A stretch of 23,930 nt of DNA from Spirochaetaceae bacterium. GTDB taxonomy: Bacteria > Spirochaetota > Spirochaetia > SZUA-6 > Bin103. A program made the translations under genes and the position numbers. The stretch covers positions 1-23,930 of the forward strand of contig JAPOQV010000562.1 of the NCBI GenBank assembly GCA_026710565.1. The letters run 5' to 3'. The notes beneath the pieces are model-generated. The model did not search any database. It was not told where the DNA came from and was given only the letters and a program-made list of their open reading frames with translations. How positions within the stretch are numbered: position 1 is the first letter of the stretch; the number at the start of each line of letters is the position of its first letter. This document shows, piece by piece, positions 15,914 to 23,220 of the stretch.

Positions 15914-17069
15914 GTGAGGAAGGCGCATCGCCTGGTTGCTGTAGAACTCGGGATTCTGAAATGCGGCCAGGCGAGCGAGCCGGTTGACCAGGGAGGCCGG
16001 GAGACCGTTCCGGTCGACGTACACCTGATCGCCCACCACGACCTCGACCGTCTGCGGCAACGGGTCGCTGATGGGAATGTCCGGCTTTCGCCGGGACGGC
16101 GGCGCCAGCCACGGCGCCTCGTCCTCGTCCACCACCGGCAGTCGTACGCCGAGTATGCGGCCGCGCCGGCCCGCTTCCTCGGTCATGTCGCCGACCTCGA
16201 CCGGTGTCAAACGCCCGACCGAGGACAGGTACCGCCACTGGTCGGCATGCGGCTGGAAGTCGTCGTCCAGGAACACGCTGTTGCCGGACTGGCGCGGCGC
16301 GTGCTGCAGCGGCAGCGCGATGAGGTTGCCGAACCCGCCGGCCGGCATGGTGTCCTGACTGGGAAACAGGCGGTCGTAGGACTCGAATCCGATGTCCGGG
16401 TTCCGTTCCATCGACTCGGTGAGGAGCCAGGCGCCGAGCCGATAACGCCGGAACCGGATCGGTGAAGAAGATCCACACGTGCCCGCCCCGGCCTGACCGC
16501 GACCGTTCCAGCGCAGCCGGAACTTCGCTGATCCGACATGTCTTGAGGAAGACGGCGGCGTCTCGGTGCCATGTCTGCTTGTCGAAGTCGATTGCCAACA
16601 ACCGGCAAGTCTCGTCGGCCAGCAGGGGATAAACGCCCATGATGAAGTCCGTACCGTCCGTGTCCCTGCCGCGGAGATGCCGGCCGATGACCTCATCGGT
16701 CACGGGTATGAAAGCGCGGTGGGAACACTCCCGGCACTTGATCCGGGGCTTGTTACAGATGCGGGGCGCCCACTCGTTGGCGCATGCCGGGGCGTAGCCC
16801 GACCGGCCGCTCCGCGCGTTGGTCCAGCGCTTCGGAAATACGTCCTCGCGCCCACGGAAGAGCGATCGGAACAGGGCTATTTTTTCGCCGGGCGACGAAG
16901 ACGCGGTTACCGGAGCCGCGTCGAGCGACGGGCTGTGGTCGCTCCCATAGCCCGTGCCGAACTCGGCGAGCCTCGCCTCAAGAGCCGCCCGTTCGGCATG
17001 CAGCGCCGCCAGCCGGTCTCTGATCGCCGCCGCTTCTTCCCGATCCGAGTTTACGGACGACAGCTCCAT
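15914..17069 (-). pseudogene. TOTE-conflict-system-type archaeo-eukaryotic primase (frameshifted, helicase part lost)
   Basis: From ATG 17069 the product has a coiled-coil N-terminus (residues 10-36) and a spaced cysteine set (C96, C105, C112, C115) resembling a zinc ribbon. The primase core follows: VYPLLADETCRLLAIDFDK with the catalytic-type D161-x-D163 pair, and SGRGGHVWIFF with H197. This matches the AEP primase domain of TOTE-type primase-helicase proteins. At about 16430-16440 the frame shifts; the second frame continues the family sequence (LGAWLLTESMERNPDIGFES, DTMPAGGFGNLIALPLQ, NSVFLDDDFQPHADQW, AFQNPEFYSNQAMRLP). At 15914-15917 it ends against the reversed DUF4143 fragment, just before the usual SF2 helicase would begin. 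The gene is thus broken twice. Its upstream neighbours on the same strand are intact. Confidence 0.82.
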
Positions 17070-17130
17070 CGGCTTGTCAGCGATACCGAGCAGCGACGAC
17101 CCGCACGTCGGCCCGCTTCATCGAGCGAAC

Positions 17131-17451
17131 CTACCCTGCCTGGGCGATGCGCCGCCGCTCCTTTGCTCTCCGTTTGCGTTCCTTTTTCTCCGCATCACGG
17201 CGTGCGATATCCTCGATCGAACGAACGACCTCGGGAGCCGCTCTGCCGAACCGCTCGAGGTACAGGTGCTCGATGAACCGGCGCAGCGGCAGCTTCCACG
17301 GCTCCTGATCGTAGTTGTCCAATCCGCCCAGCTTGCGAGGATTCATTCCCAGCTCACGCGCCATCTGCACGTGGGCGTGGGACAGGTGGTGCCGCTTGCG
17401 CGCGTGGATCCACTCCCGCAGCTTCGGGCTGGGTTTCCTGTTCCCGCTCAC
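17131..17451 (-). CDS. Conserved 106-aa basic protein of unknown function
   Basis: The sequence opens with SPKLREWIHARKRHHLSHAH, continues as VQMARELGMNPRKLGGLDNY, then EPWKLPLRRFIEHLY and a strongly basic tail (RDAEKKERKRRAKERRR). The compact, motif-rich N-terminus looks like a conserved small family I recall as hypothetical in other bacteria; I cannot name a domain. It might bind nucleic acid, judging by the basic helices, but this is inference. A GTG start is used, 9 nt after the stop of the HEAT-repeat gene, so the two are likely co-transcribed. The TOTE-type primase remnant begins 61 bp downstream on the same strand. Confidence 0.75.
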   Translation of the reverse strand: MSGNRKPSPKLREWIHARKRHHLSHAHVQMARELGMNPRKLGGLDNYDQEPWKLPLRRFIEHLYLERFGRAAPEVVRSIEDIARRDAEKKERKRRAKERRRIAQAG

Positions 17452-17460
17452 GGGCTCACG

Positions 17461-18309
17461 TCACCACTCGGCGTCCTCATCCAACTCGTCCTCGGCCTCG
17501 GCCCCGGCTGCGGCCATCATCGCGGCGTCCCCGGCCGCGGCGGCAGTCTCGGCGTCGTCGGAGTCGCTCAATTCGAGCAGCAGCGGCTCAGCCTCTTGCG
17601 GACAGATGTACGCTGCCGCTTCGATGGCGGCGAGCAGAAGCTCCTTGTCGGTGTGCGGCGCGGCGAGCAGGGCGGACACGTGCGGCCATGCAGCATCAAC
17701 TTCCCAATTGCCGGCGGCGGACACCGCTGCGCACCGAATCTCGGCATCGGGGTCGTCCAGCGCGGCGACGATCTCATCCACGAATCCCCGCACGTGACAC
17801 ATCGCGAGTACGGCGGTCAGCCGCCAATCCCGCTCCTCCCGGGAGTACGCCGCACGGATCGCGCCCCGGTGCCAGTCGGCGGGAGCGCGTACCGAGGCTT
17901 CCAGGATGTGGCGTCGTACTGCCGGCGGGACGTCATCATCCCGGTACCAGGCGCGCAACGTGTCCTGAATCCTGTGGAACGTGTGCTCGGAGATCGGCCG
18001 GCCACCCAACACCTCTTCGTCGAGGCCCAGCAAGTCATCGTCGCTGTCCAGGTCCATCTGCTCCAGGACCGGTCCGAGCGACAGCGCGGCCCGGCAGCGC
18101 AGCGGCTCGGATGCGGCGGCATCGCCGACGAGGGACAGCAGGACGCCGGCGAGATCGTCGTCGATGACCACGACATCGCCGGCCATTTCCGCGGCCAGGA
18201 GGCGGTCCGATTCATCCGCCTGCCGGTCGTCGAAAACCGCAAGCAGCGTCTTCCCGCCGTTCGGGGGCCATTCCCAGCGTGGGATGCGTGCAAGGAGGTT
18301 CAGGTCCAT
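17461..18309 (-). CDS. HEAT-repeat domain protein
   Basis: The 282-aa acidic protein opens with ARIPRWEWPPNGGKTLLAVF and contains alpha-helical repeats of about 30 residues typical of HEAT/PBS-lyase-like scaffolds. Examples are EPLRCRAALSLGPVLEQMD, VPPAVRRHILEASVRAP, DPDAEIRCAAVSAAGNWEVD and DKELLLAAIEAAAYICPQE. The tail is rich in Ala, Asp and Glu. No signal peptide or catalytic motif is seen, so it is probably a cytosolic interaction protein. It lies 9 nt upstream of the basic 106-aa protein; an acidic and basic pair in one operon suggests the two may bind each other, which is inference. An Uma2 fragment precedes it by 12 bp. Confidence 0.85.
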   Translation of the reverse strand: MDLNLLARIPRWEWPPNGGKTLLAVFDDRQADESDRLLAAEMAGDVVVIDDDLAGVLLSLVGDAAASEPLRCRAALSLGPVLEQMDLDSDDDLLGLDEEVLGGRPISEHTFHRIQDTLRAWYRDDDVPPAVRRHILEASVRAPADWHRGAIRAAYSREERDWRLTAVLAMCHVRGFVDEIVAALDDPDAEIRCAAVSAAGNWEVDAAWPHVSALLAAPHTDKELLLAAIEAAAYICPQEAEPLLLELSDSDDAETAAAAGDAAMMAAAGAEAEDELDEDAEW

Positions 18310-18321
18310 AGGGCGTTCCGG

Positions 18322-18468
18322 TTATGCCAGCCGCTCGCCGATGGGGGACATCGGGACGATCACTCCTTTCAGCAACTCGACGCGTTCGTCCTGGGCAAGA
18401 CCGCCGGTATCGGCCGTCGCGCGGTACTCGTCGACCGCGAACCGGCGCTGGTTGGCCAAGATGCTCAT
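18322..18468 (-). pseudogene. Uma2-family (DUF820) endonuclease N-terminal fragment
   Basis: The 48-codon frame from ATG 18468 reads MSILANQRRFAVDEYRATAD, then GGLAQDERVELLKGVIVPMS and PIGERLA before a TAA at 18322. It matches the first strand-helix region of Uma2-family restriction-endonuclease-like proteins (usually about 190 aa, with F-T-V-x-E-Y, D-x-R-V-E-L-I-x-G and MSPIG motifs). The PD-(D/E)XK catalytic part is missing. The following gene starts 12 bp after the stop, so the rest was deleted. Confidence 0.8.
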
Positions 18469-18477
18469 GCCGGTCTC

Positions 18478-18715
18478 TCACTGGCTACTCTGGGCAGATA
18501 CCCATAGAGGGTCAAGGATCTGCTGCCGCGCCACGGCACGCTGTGCCGCTGCAACGTTCAGCCACGCATACGCACCGACGTAGTCCTGGTTGACTCCCTC
18601 CACGGCTATACATCAAGCCGAGCATCGCCTGAGATTCCGCGACGCCTCACTCGGCCGCGGCACGGAACCACTGTACGGCCCGGACATAGTCCTTCGGCGC
18701 TCCTACGCCCTCGTA
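18478..18715 (-). pseudogene. Sel1-repeat (TPR-like) protein remnant
   Basis: Two Sel1-like repeats are legible on the minus strand: YEGVGAPKDYVRAVQWFRAA, an in-frame TGA at 18649-18647, then GVAESQAMLGLMYSRG. After a frame change near 18596-18605 comes GVNQDYVGAYAWLNVAAAQ, ending at a TGA at 18480-18478. The spacing of G-V-x-x-D-Y-x-x-A and W-F-x-x-A-A matches Sel1 repeats. One stop and one frameshift within about 240 bp show this is a dead fragment. It ends 9 bp upstream of the Uma2 fragment. Confidence 0.75.
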
Positions 18716-18724
18716 GTCTGTCTA

Positions 18725-18769
18725 GTCTACGCCGCCGAATCGATCATGGGCGAGTCCGCGCGTCCGTAA
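18725..18769 (+). pseudogene. Remnant of an arylsulfotransferase 3' end
   Basis: The 14 codons VYAAESIMGESARP plus TAA match the last residues of the intact arylsulfotransferase (VYAAESIMGESALR plus stop at 14634). At DNA level 34 of the first 35 bases are identical, the one change being synonymous GAG/GAA. It abuts the Sel1 remnant upstream and lies 98 bp before the intact DUF4143 ATPase. The parent gene is gone. The differing last codons suggest a paralogue rather than a recent copy. Confidence 0.75.
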
Positions 18770-18867
18770 GGTGACGAAGCGGTCTGTGTCGTGATATTCC
18801 ATTTTGAGCGGCATTATGGAACCGTTATGGACATTTCGCATCTCCTCCCTCACGATCAGGCACCATC

Positions 18868-20028
18868 ATGTTCACCCGACTCTACCGGCCACCCGCGGCA
18901 AGCTACTTCCTGTTCGGTCCGAGAGGGACGGGCAAGTCGACGTGGCTCGGGGCCCGGTATGCCGAGGCGCTGTGGATCGACCTGAACGATCCCGAGAACA
19001 CGCGCTTCTACGGCGCTGCGCCCGAGCGGCTGCGGGCGGCGATCGCCGCGAATCCGGCCAAGCGACCGATCGTGATAGACGAGGTGCAGCGGGTGCCGGA
19101 ATTGCTGCCGGTCGTCCACCAGTTGGTCGAGCTCGACAAGAGCCTGGTCTTCGTGCTCACCGGCTCCAGCGCTCGCAAGCTCCGGCGGGCCGGCGTCGAT
19201 CTCCTGGCTGGGAGGGCGGTGCTGACCACCATGCATCCGTTCCTGGCGGCGGAGCTTGGCAGCAACTTTGATCTCGATCGGGCGCTGATGTTGGGGATGC
19301 TCCCGTTGATCGTGGACGCCGACGACCCGCATGCCACGCTCCGGACCTATGCGGCGCTGTACGTACGCGAGGAGGTGCAGGCCGAGGGGCTGGTCCGCAA
19401 TGTGGGCAGTTTCTCCCGCTTTCTCGAGGCGGTGAGCTTCAGCCATGGCGCCGTATTGAACGCCTCCAACGTGGCGCGCGAGTGCCAGGTCGAACGCAAG
19501 GTGGTGACCGGCTACCTGAGCGTGCTTCAGGACCTGCTGCTGGCGTTCACGCTGCCTGTATTCACCCGCCGCGCGCGGCGGCGGATGAGCGCTCATCCCA
19601 AGTTCTACCTGGTCGACGCCGGGCTGTTCCGCTCGCTCCGGCCCGTCGGGCCGCTCGACCGACCGGAGGAGTTGGCCGGGGCTGCCCTGGAAGGTCTGGT
19701 CGCCGAGCACCTGCGTACGTGGATCGCCTACGCCAATACCCGCGATACGCTCAGCTACTGGCGTACGCGCAACGGCAACGAGGTCGACTTCGTTCTGTAC
19801 GGCGAAAGCGGCCTGTACGCGCTGGAAGTCAAGAACAGCACGACGATCCATCCGGGAGACCTGACCGGACTACGCTCCTTCGTCCAGGACTACCCGGAAG
19901 CGACCCCTGTTCTGCTGTATCGGGGACGCCGCGTCCTGGAGCGCGACATCCTGTGCGTGCCGTGTGACGCGTTCCTGCGCTGCCTCACCCCGCGGTCGTC
20001 GTTCGCGGTCGTCCTCGACTCTGCCTGA
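18868..20028 (+). CDS. AAA_14 / DUF4143 ATP-binding protein
   Basis: This intact 386-aa protein starts MFTRLYRPPAASYFLFGPRG. Walker A GPRGTGKS is at 17-24 and Walker B IVIDEVQRVPELL at 68-80 (D71, E72). A sensor-like LTGSSARKLRR is at 98-107. The C-terminal DUF4143 half begins near FSRFLEAVSFSHG and has a nuclease-like core, NEVDFVL at 304-310 (E305, D307) and ALEVKNS at 318-324 (E320, K322). This is the standard layout and length of a very common multi-copy bacterial ATPase family whose cellular role is not settled; a link to mobile DNA or conflict is often suspected. A truncated paralogue lies at 15310. No good Shine-Dalgarno precedes ATG 18868. The gene is convergent with the Pot-type operon, 50 bp apart. 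Confidence 0.93.
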   Translation: MFTRLYRPPAASYFLFGPRGTGKSTWLGARYAEALWIDLNDPENTRFYGAAPERLRAAIAANPAKRPIVIDEVQRVPELLPVVHQLVELDKSLVFVLTGSSARKLRRAGVDLLAGRAVLTTMHPFLAAELGSNFDLDRALMLGMLPLIVDADDPHATLRTYAALYVREEVQAEGLVRNVGSFSRFLEAVSFSHGAVLNASNVARECQVERKVVTGYLSVLQDLLLAFTLPVFTRRARRRMSAHPKFYLVDAGLFRSLRPVGPLDRPEELAGAALEGLVAEHLRTWIAYANTRDTLSYWRTRNGNEVDFVLYGESGLYALEVKNSTTIHPGDLTGLRSFVQDYPEATPVLLYRGRRVLERDILCVPCDAFLRCLTPRSSFAVVLDSA

Positions 20029-20078
20029 TGGCTTGTTGATCACCGACCGCGCATCGGCGCTGGCGGGTCGACGGATGC

Positions 20079-20924
20079 TCATTTGGTTTCCCGGTCGGCG
20101 CGCCGGCGCAGCGACTCGACGGTGGCCATGAACAGCAGGGCGAAGGCCAGCAGCACGGTGGCGACGGCCAGGATCGCGGGGCTGATCTCCTCGCGGATGC
20201 CCGACCACATCTGCCGCGGGATGGTGCGCTGCTCCAGGCCGCCGATGAAGAGCACGGTGACCACCTCGTCGAACGAGGTGGCGAAGGCAAACAGCGCGCC
20301 GGACACGACGCCGGGCGCGATCAGCGGGAGCTGGATGCGGCGAAAGCCGGTCAGCGGGCCGGCGCCCAGGCTGGCGGAGGCGCGCAGCAGGTTGCGGTCG
20401 AAGCCGGACAGGGTCGCGGTGACGGTGATGACCACGAAGGGCGCTCCCAGCGTGGTGTGCGCCAGGATCAGGCCCAGGTGGGTCTGCGCCAGCCCGACCT
20501 CGGAGTAGAAGAAGAACATGCCGACCGCGGAGATGATCAGCGGCGTCACGATCGGGGAGAGCAGCAGCCCCATGATCGCCGTGCGGCCCGGCATCGCCGG
20601 GCTCGACAGGCCGAGCGCGGCGACGGTGCCCAGCACGGTCGCCAGCGCCGTGGCCGCCGCGCCGATGACCATGCTGTTGACCAGCGCGCGCAGCCACTCT
20701 TCGTCGCCCGTCACGCTCTGGTACCAGCGCAGCGAATAGGCGTCGGGGTCGAGGCGGAGCATCCCCTCGGTGAAGGTGAAGTAGGGCTCCACGTTGAAGC
20801 TGAGCGGCACGAACACCAGCAGCGGCGCGATCAGGAACAGCAGCACCGCCGTGCAGAACGCCAGGTAGACGGCCCGGCCGGCGCGTTCCGGAAGGGTGCG
20901 GGTCGGCGCGGTGCGAGGAGCCAC
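20079..20924 (-). CDS. potC: Polyamine-type ABC transporter permease, PotC-like
   Basis: The 281-aa inner-membrane permease has TM1 VYLAFCTAVLLFLIAPLLVF followed by VPLSFN, then the BPD_transp_1 domain with NSMVIGAAATALATVLGT. The EAA coupling loop reads LLRASASLGAGPLTGFRRIQ, and FATSFDEVVTVLFIGG is typical of PotC. It starts at GTG 20924, 2 nt after the PotB-type stop, so translation is coupled, and it is the last gene of the operon. Substrate could be spermidine, putrescine or a related small cation; the assignment rests on family likeness and the four-gene order, so the symbol is tentative. Confidence 0.88.
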   Translation of the reverse strand: MAPRTAPTRTLPERAGRAVYLAFCTAVLLFLIAPLLVFVPLSFNVEPYFTFTEGMLRLDPDAYSLRWYQSVTGDEEWLRALVNSMVIGAAATALATVLGTVAALGLSSPAMPGRTAIMGLLLSPIVTPLIISAVGMFFFYSEVGLAQTHLGLILAHTTLGAPFVVITVTATLSGFDRNLLRASASLGAGPLTGFRRIQLPLIAPGVVSGALFAFATSFDEVVTVLFIGGLEQRTIPRQMWSGIREEISPAILAVATVLLAFALLFMATVESLRRRADRETK

Positions 20925-20926
20925 GG

Positions 20927-22120
20927 TCAGCCCAGCCGCAGGCGGTTGATGCCCACCACCCGGTCGTAGATCACGTAGAAGATCAGCACGCAGGTCAACA
21001 GGATGCCGCCCAGCGCGGCCGCCAGGCCCCAGTTCAGCGATTCCTGCATGTGGTAGGCGATCAGGTTGGAGATGAGCTGGCCGGTGCGGCCGCCGACCAG
21101 GGCCGGCGTGATGTAGTAGCCGAGCGCGACGATGAACACCAGCAGCGTCCCGGCGCCCACGCCGGGCAGTGACTGCGGCCAGTAGACGCGGACGAACGCC
21201 TGCACCGGCCCCGCGCCCAGGGACGCGGCGGCGCGCAGATACTCGGGCCTGATGGTGCGCATGACCGAGTACAGCGGCAGCACCATGAACGGCAGCAATA
21301 CGTGGGTCATCGCGATCAGGGTGCCTGCCATGTTGTAGATCATGGCGAGCCGCTGCTCGTCGCCGATCACGCCCAGCCCCACCAGCAGGTCGTTGATCAC
21401 CCCCTGCGACTGCAGCAATACGATCCACGACGTGGTTCGCACCAGCAGCGACGTCCAGAACGGCAGCAGCACCCCGACCAGGAGCAGCGCGGCGCGGCGC
21501 GGCGGCGCATGCGCGATTCCGTAGGCGAGCGGGTAGCCGAGCAGCAGGCACAGCGCCGTGACCGCCAGGCTGACCAGGAAGGTCCGGCCGAAGAGCCGCA
21601 GATAGATCCGCTGCTCCTCCGGCTGGCGGACGATCCGCCCGTCCGGGCCGCGATCCCGGTCGACGGCGTTCAGGTAGTGGCGGGCCGTCCAGCGCTCGCC
21701 GGCGCGCTTCAGCGCCCGCCACGTGCGCGCCTCTCCCCAGGCCGGGTCGGCCTCCACCATGGCCGTGCGCCAGTCATCGGTCTCCACGCCCTGCAGCCGG
21801 CGCATGCTGCGGGTGAAGACGCTGCGCAGACCGGCCTCCACGCGGTTCACGCGGGTGGCGATCTGGCCGAGCGTCCGCTCTTCGCGCGCCCGCAGCAACT
21901 CGCGCGCGGCGGCCGCGTAAACCGACTCCTGCGGCGCGTCGCTGCCGTCCCAGTCGCGCAGCAGCGCGAGGGTGTCGGGCACCGCATCGGCGACGACCGG
22001 GTCGTGGACGCTGCGCACCAGCATGGTGCCCAGCGGCGCCAGGAACGCGACGCCGACGAAGCCTGCGAGCGGCAGGACCAGGAGCGCGGCGCGGAGGCGG
22101 GCACCGCCCTGTCCGGGCAT
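20927..22120 (-). CDS. potB: Polyamine-type ABC transporter permease, PotB-like, with a long extracytoplasmic loop
   Basis: The 397-aa permease is longer than classical PotB (about 280-300) because about 140 residues (36-176) lie between TM1 (ALLVLPLAGFVGVAFLAPLG) and TM2 (FLVSLAVTALCLLLGYPLAY). The loop is hydrophilic, rich in Arg, Glu and Trp, and looks helical. The domain after it is normal: PFWTSLLVRTTSWIVLLQ, the coupling loop YLRAAASLGAGPVQAFVRVY and a C-terminal YDRVVGINRLRLG. Enlarged loops occur in a subgroup of PotB-like permeases, so this is a lineage trait and not necessarily damage. ATG 22120 lies 17 nt after the binding-protein stop, with no strong Shine-Dalgarno. Confidence 0.88.
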   Translation of the reverse strand: MPGQGGARLRAALLVLPLAGFVGVAFLAPLGTMLVRSVHDPVVADAVPDTLALLRDWDGSDAPQESVYAAAARELLRAREERTLGQIATRVNRVEAGLRSVFTRSMRRLQGVETDDWRTAMVEADPAWGEARTWRALKRAGERWTARHYLNAVDRDRGPDGRIVRQPEEQRIYLRLFGRTFLVSLAVTALCLLLGYPLAYGIAHAPPRRAALLLVGVLLPFWTSLLVRTTSWIVLLQSQGVINDLLVGLGVIGDEQRLAMIYNMAGTLIAMTHVLLPFMVLPLYSVMRTIRPEYLRAAASLGAGPVQAFVRVYWPQSLPGVGAGTLLVFIVALGYYITPALVGGRTGQLISNLIAYHMQESLNWGLAAALGGILLTCVLIFYVIYDRVVGINRLRLG

Positions 22121-22137
22121 GCGCTGCCGGGGCCGGC

Positions 22138-23220
22138 TCAGCGTGCCAGCCACGCTCCGAAGCGGTCGTTGATCTCGTCGCCGTAATCCGCCCACCACGC
22201 CCAGTCGTTGAACACCGAGCGCTCCAGGCGCTCCGGCGTGACCGGCATGTGCGGCTCCATCTCCACGCCGATCTCGACGTGGGTGCCGACCAGCGGCAGC
22301 GCCGAGTGCCGGGTCGGGCTGTAGGAGATGAAACCGCTCATGGCGGCCATCGAATCCGGCCTGGCCGTGAACGACAGGAACTCGAGCGCCGTCTCCAGGT
22401 TGGGCGCCCCGGCCACGATGGCAAGCTGCGAGTGGTCCAGCACCTGGCCGTCCCAGACGATCTCGAACGGCTGGTTCTCGGCCACCTGGGCGTTGAAGAT
22501 GCGGCCGTTGTAGGCGGTGCTCATCACCACCTCGCCGTCGGCCAGCATCTGCGGCGGCTGCGCGCCGGCCTCCCACCACACCACGTGCTCCTTGATGGAG
22601 TCCAGCTTCCGGAACGCCCGGTCCACTCCCTCGGGTGTGCTCAGCGTGTCGTACACCTCGTCGACCGGCACGCCGTCGGCCACCAGGGCGAACTCCATGG
22701 TGCCGTAGGGCGAGCGCCGCATGCCGCGGCGTCCAGGGAACCTCTCCAGGTCGAAGAAGTCGGCCATGGTCGATGGCTTGTCGCCGGTGAGCAGGTCCGT
22801 GCGGTAGGCGTAGATCGTCGAGTACACGATCAGTCCGACGCCGCACTCGGAGATCATTCCGGGAAGGAAATCCTGCACCGCAGCATCCGCATCCTGTTCC
22901 GGGAACAGGTCCTCGGGCGCGAGGACCTCCAGCAGCCCCTCGTCGCAGCCACGCACCGCGTCCGCGGCTTCCAGGTCGATCACGTCCCAGTGCACGTTCC
23001 CGGTTTCCACCTGGGCGCGTATCTCGGCGAGGCCGCCGTTGAAATCCTCCATGCGCATGTCGTAGCCGGTATCGGCGCCGAACGGATCGAGCAGCGCCTT
23101 CTGCGTCGCCCGCCCGTACGCTCCGCCCCAGGACACCATGGTCATCTCCTCGGCGGTGGCCGACAGGCTCCCCACCAGCGCGGCCAGCGTCAGGGTGGCC
23201 GCAAGCGTGATCATCCTCAT
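22138..23220 (-). CDS. potD: Polyamine-type extracellular binding protein, PotD-like
   Basis: The 360-aa exported protein has a signal peptide MRMITLAATLTLAALVGSLS with cleavage probably after SATA. The PotD/PotF-type opening MTMVSWGGAYGRATQKALLD follows, then WDVIDLEAADAVRGCDEGLL and a central ADFFDLERFPGRRGMRR. It has normal length. I chose ATG 23220 over an upstream in-frame start because AGGAGGAAG lies about 7 nt before it and the signal peptide begins there. The start overlaps the stop of the ATPase gene by 4 bp (ATGA). Polyamine binding is the family default; related proteins bind other small organic cations or anions. Confidence 0.92.
   Translation of the reverse strand: MRMITLAATLTLAALVGSLSATAEEMTMVSWGGAYGRATQKALLDPFGADTGYDMRMEDFNGGLAEIRAQVETGNVHWDVIDLEAADAVRGCDEGLLEVLAPEDLFPEQDADAAVQDFLPGMISECGVGLIVYSTIYAYRTDLLTGDKPSTMADFFDLERFPGRRGMRRSPYGTMEFALVADGVPVDEVYDTLSTPEGVDRAFRKLDSIKEHVVWWEAGAQPPQMLADGEVVMSTAYNGRIFNAQVAENQPFEIVWDGQVLDHSQLAIVAGAPNLETALEFLSFTARPDSMAAMSGFISYSPTRHSALPLVGTHVEIGVEMEPHMPVTPERLERSVFNDWAWWADYGDEINDRFGAWLAR

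Noticed and set aside
18770..18867. Possible promoter (TTGAGC ... TATGGA) before the intact DUF4143 ATPase
   Set aside because: Both boxes match poorly and there is no Shine-Dalgarno; the region may only be scar sequence.
20029..20078. Possible bidirectional terminator between the convergent ATPase and PotC-like genes
   Set aside because: I find no stable inverted repeat or U-tract in these 50 bp.
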